Assembly: GCA_022565695.1 (NCBI GenBank)
Contig: JAIUME010000013.1
Location: 1-64,000, forward strand
Source: Alcanivorax sp.
GTDB lineage: Bacteria > Pseudomonadota > Gammaproteobacteria > Pseudomonadales > Alcanivoracaceae
DNA length: 64,000 nucleotides
Reading direction: 5' to 3'
Translations under genes and position numbers: made by a program
The notes under the pieces: model-generated
Told to the model about the DNA's origin: nothing
The model's input: the letters and a program-made list of their open reading frames with translations, nothing else
Database searches by the model: none
Shown: piece by piece, positions 62,592 through 64,000 of the stretch
Layout: each line of letters opens with the position of its first letter
Position numbering within the stretch: the first letter of the stretch is position 1

Positions 62592-62897
62592 TTACCAGCT
62601 GGACTTAACCAGGCCCGGTACATCACCGCGCATGGCCGCTTCCCGCAATTTGTTACGACCCAGGCCGAACTTACGGTATACACCGTGAGGGCGCCCGGTA
62701 ATACGGCAGCGGTTACGCTGACGGGTGCGAGCGGAATCACGGGGCAGCTTCTGCAGCTGAACCTGTGCATCCCACTTGGCTTCCGCCTCCGCATTGGGAT
62801 CCTGGATAATTGCCTTGAGCTCCGCACGCTTGGTCGCATACTTGGCCACCAACATGGCGCGCTTCTGCTCCCGGTTTATCATCGAGACTTTTGCCAT
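62592..62897 (-). CDS. rpsN: 30S ribosomal protein S14
   Basis: 101 aa, the long zinc-free form. [20 protein letters not shown] and [39 protein letters not shown] identify it; the paired CxxC of the short zinc form is absent. Confidence 0.98.
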   Translation of the reverse strand: MAKVSMINREQKRAMLVAKYATKRAELKAIIQDPNAEAEAKWDAQVQLQKLPRDSARTRQRNRCRITGRPHGVYRKFGLGRNKLREAAMRGDVPGLVKSSW

Positions 62898-62902
62898 TTC
62901 TC

Positions 62903-63442
62903 TCAGCCTTTCATCGGGAAGTTGAAGGCGCGCAACAGCGCGCGAGCTTCGTCGTCAGTCTTCGCCGTCGTGGTGATGGTGATGTCCATACCACGCAGCT
63001 TGTCGATCTTGTCGTACTCAATCTCCGGGAACACGATTTGCTCGCGCAGCCCCATGGAGTAGTTGCCACGACCGTCGAACGATTTCGGGTTCAGGCCACG
63101 GAAGTCACGGACCCGCGGAATCGCCACATCAACCAGACGACCCAGGAATTCGTACATCCGCTGCTTGCGCAGGGTGACCTTGCAACCAATCGGCCAGCCT
63201 TCACGGATCTTGAAGCCTGCCACGGATTTCCGGGCATTGTTCACGATCGGCTTCTGGCCGGAGACCGCGGTCATGTCGGAAAGCGCACCTTCCATCGCCT
63301 TACGGTCCTGGGCAGCCTCACCTACACCCATGTTCAGGGTGATCTTGGTGATTTTCGGCACTTCCATCACATTCTTGTACCCGAACTCTTTGATGAGCTG
63401 GGGCACGATCTCTTTTTCGTAAACTTCTTTCAGCGTACTCAT
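62903..63442 (-). CDS. rplE: 50S ribosomal protein L5
   Basis: 179 aa. [49 protein letters not shown] and the C-terminal [14 protein letters not shown] match L5, which contacts 5S rRNA and P-site tRNA. Confidence 0.98.
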   Translation of the reverse strand: MSTLKEVYEKEIVPQLIKEFGYKNVMEVPKITKITLNMGVGEAAQDRKAMEGALSDMTAVSGQKPIVNNARKSVAGFKIREGWPIGCKVTLRKQRMYEFLGRLVDVAIPRVRDFRGLNPKSFDGRGNYSMGLREQIVFPEIEYDKIDKLRGMDITITTTAKTDDEARALLRAFNFPMKG

Positions 63443-63457
63443 GCTTCACCCAACCTG

Positions 63458-63775
63458 TCAGGCGTCCAGTGCTTCGCCATTGGATTTGAAGTAACGGACT
63501 TTTTTGCCGTCATCCTCTACCCGGAAGCCCACGCGGTCAGCTTTCTCGGCTGCCGGATTCCAGATCGCTACGTTAGACGCTTCGATGCTGGCTTCCTGCT
63601 CGAGAATGCCACCTTGAATACCACGCTGCGGATTAGCACGCGTGTGCTTCTTTACTATATTCACGCCAGAGACGATAAGCCGACCGTTGGTCAGAACTTT
63701 CGCGACCTTGCCGCGCTTACCCTTGTCTTTACCGGCGATTACGATGACTTCGTCATCACGCTTGATCTTGAGCAT
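63458..63775 (-). CDS. rplX: 50S ribosomal protein L24
   Basis: 105 aa. [24 protein letters not shown] and [24 protein letters not shown] identify the protein. ATG 63775 matches the family; a GTG at 63784 would add three residues. Confidence 0.97.
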   Translation of the reverse strand: MLKIKRDDEVIVIAGKDKGKRGKVAKVLTNGRLIVSGVNIVKKHTRANPQRGIQGGILEQEASIEASNVAIWNPAAEKADRVGFRVEDDGKKVRYFKSNGEALDA

Positions 63776-63790
63776 TACCTTCACCCGCCT

Positions 63791-64000
63791 TTACAGAACT
63801 TCAGGTGCCAGGGAGATGATCTTCATGAACTGCTCATTACGCAGCTCCCGGGTTACCGGGCCGAAGATCCGAGTACCGATCGGCGCCTTGTTGTTGTTCA
63901 ACAGGACCGCGGCATTTTCGTCGAAACGAATTACTGAACCATCAGGACGACGTACGCCCTTGCGAGTCCGGACCACTACTGCAGTCATGACGTCGCCTTT
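63791..64000 (-). CDS. rplN: 50S ribosomal protein L14 (5' end beyond window)
   Basis: Only the C-terminal 69 codons are present; the frame stays open to base 64000, so the gene continues outside. [40 protein letters not shown] and the end [12 protein letters not shown] are those of L14 (about 122 aa). It is the first gene of the spc operon in E. coli order. Confidence 0.97.
   Translation of the reverse strand, partial: KGDVMTAVVVRTRKGVRRPDGSVIRFDENAAVLLNNNKAPIGTRIFGPVTRELRNEQFMKIISLAPEVL

Overview
The window is chromosomal DNA of a GC-rich gammaproteobacterium. The order fimT-pilVWXY1 / ispH-fkpB-lspA-ileS-ribF / murJ / rpsT / proB-obg-rpmA-rplU / ispB, the alpha and spc ribosomal operons at the right edge, and a Marinobacter-type alcohol-forming fatty acyl-CoA reductase beside an Acr1-like reductase point to a wax-ester-forming marine oil degrader, most likely Alcanivorax or a near relative. 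That placement is inferred from gene content and remembered protein similarity; no search was run.

Layout. 0.07-5.9 kb (-): type IV pilus minor pilins fimT, pilV, pilW, pilX and the tip adhesin pilY1, with 4-7 nt overlaps. 6.1-13.7 kb (-): ispH, fkpB, lspA, ileS, ribF, murJ (isoprenoids, lipoprotein maturation, tRNA charging, flavins, lipid II flipping). 13.8-18.7 kb: rpsT (+, TTG start, own promoter and terminator), proB-obg-rpmA-rplU (-) and ispB (+). 18.7-26.1 kb is accessory: a YajG-like lipoprotein, SelW-like, CPXCG and HIT proteins, an AraC-type regulator divergent from an HSDL2-like SDR, two unknown proteins, a phasin-like repeat protein, an ABC1/COQ8-like kinase and a small outer-membrane barrel. 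26.3-34.5 kb: a 7TM hybrid histidine kinase convergent with a MoxR-VWA pair, a HAD hydrolase, an ABM protein, a nitroreductase, a four-Cys protein and a TetR regulator. 34.6-39 kb: the fatty alcohol region, with two acyl-CoA reductases flanking an oppositely oriented class D beta-lactamase. 39-45.2 kb: a lipoprotein penicillin/AHL acylase, a membrane class III adenylate cyclase overlapping a lipoprotein gene, and a tandem-FHA protein. 45.3-49.8 kb (-): ssb, gspN, gspC, gspD, a fragment of a type II secretion system. 49.9-55.4 kb: a YajR-like MFS exporter, a CsgD-like regulator, and uvrA with a LexA box. 55.4-64 kb (-): rplN (cut by the window edge), rplX, rplE, rpsN, rpsH, rplF, rplR, rpsE, rpmD, rplO, secY, rpmJ, rpsM, rpsK, rpsD, rpoA, rplQ.

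No rRNA, tRNA, CRISPR array, insertion sequence or prophage was seen. Start codons were corrected by hand in many genes from Shine-Dalgarno spacing and family N-termini; this includes TTG starts for rpsT and the beta-lactamase and GTG starts for the ABC1 kinase and the cyclase. Much of the window is housekeeping. The parts most likely to hold undescribed biology are the paired fatty acyl-CoA reductases with a near-identical 45-nt tract, the cyclase-lipoprotein-FHA group, the CX6C repeat array in PilY1, the three-repeat phasin-like protein, and the 13-bp tandem repeats in front of gspC.
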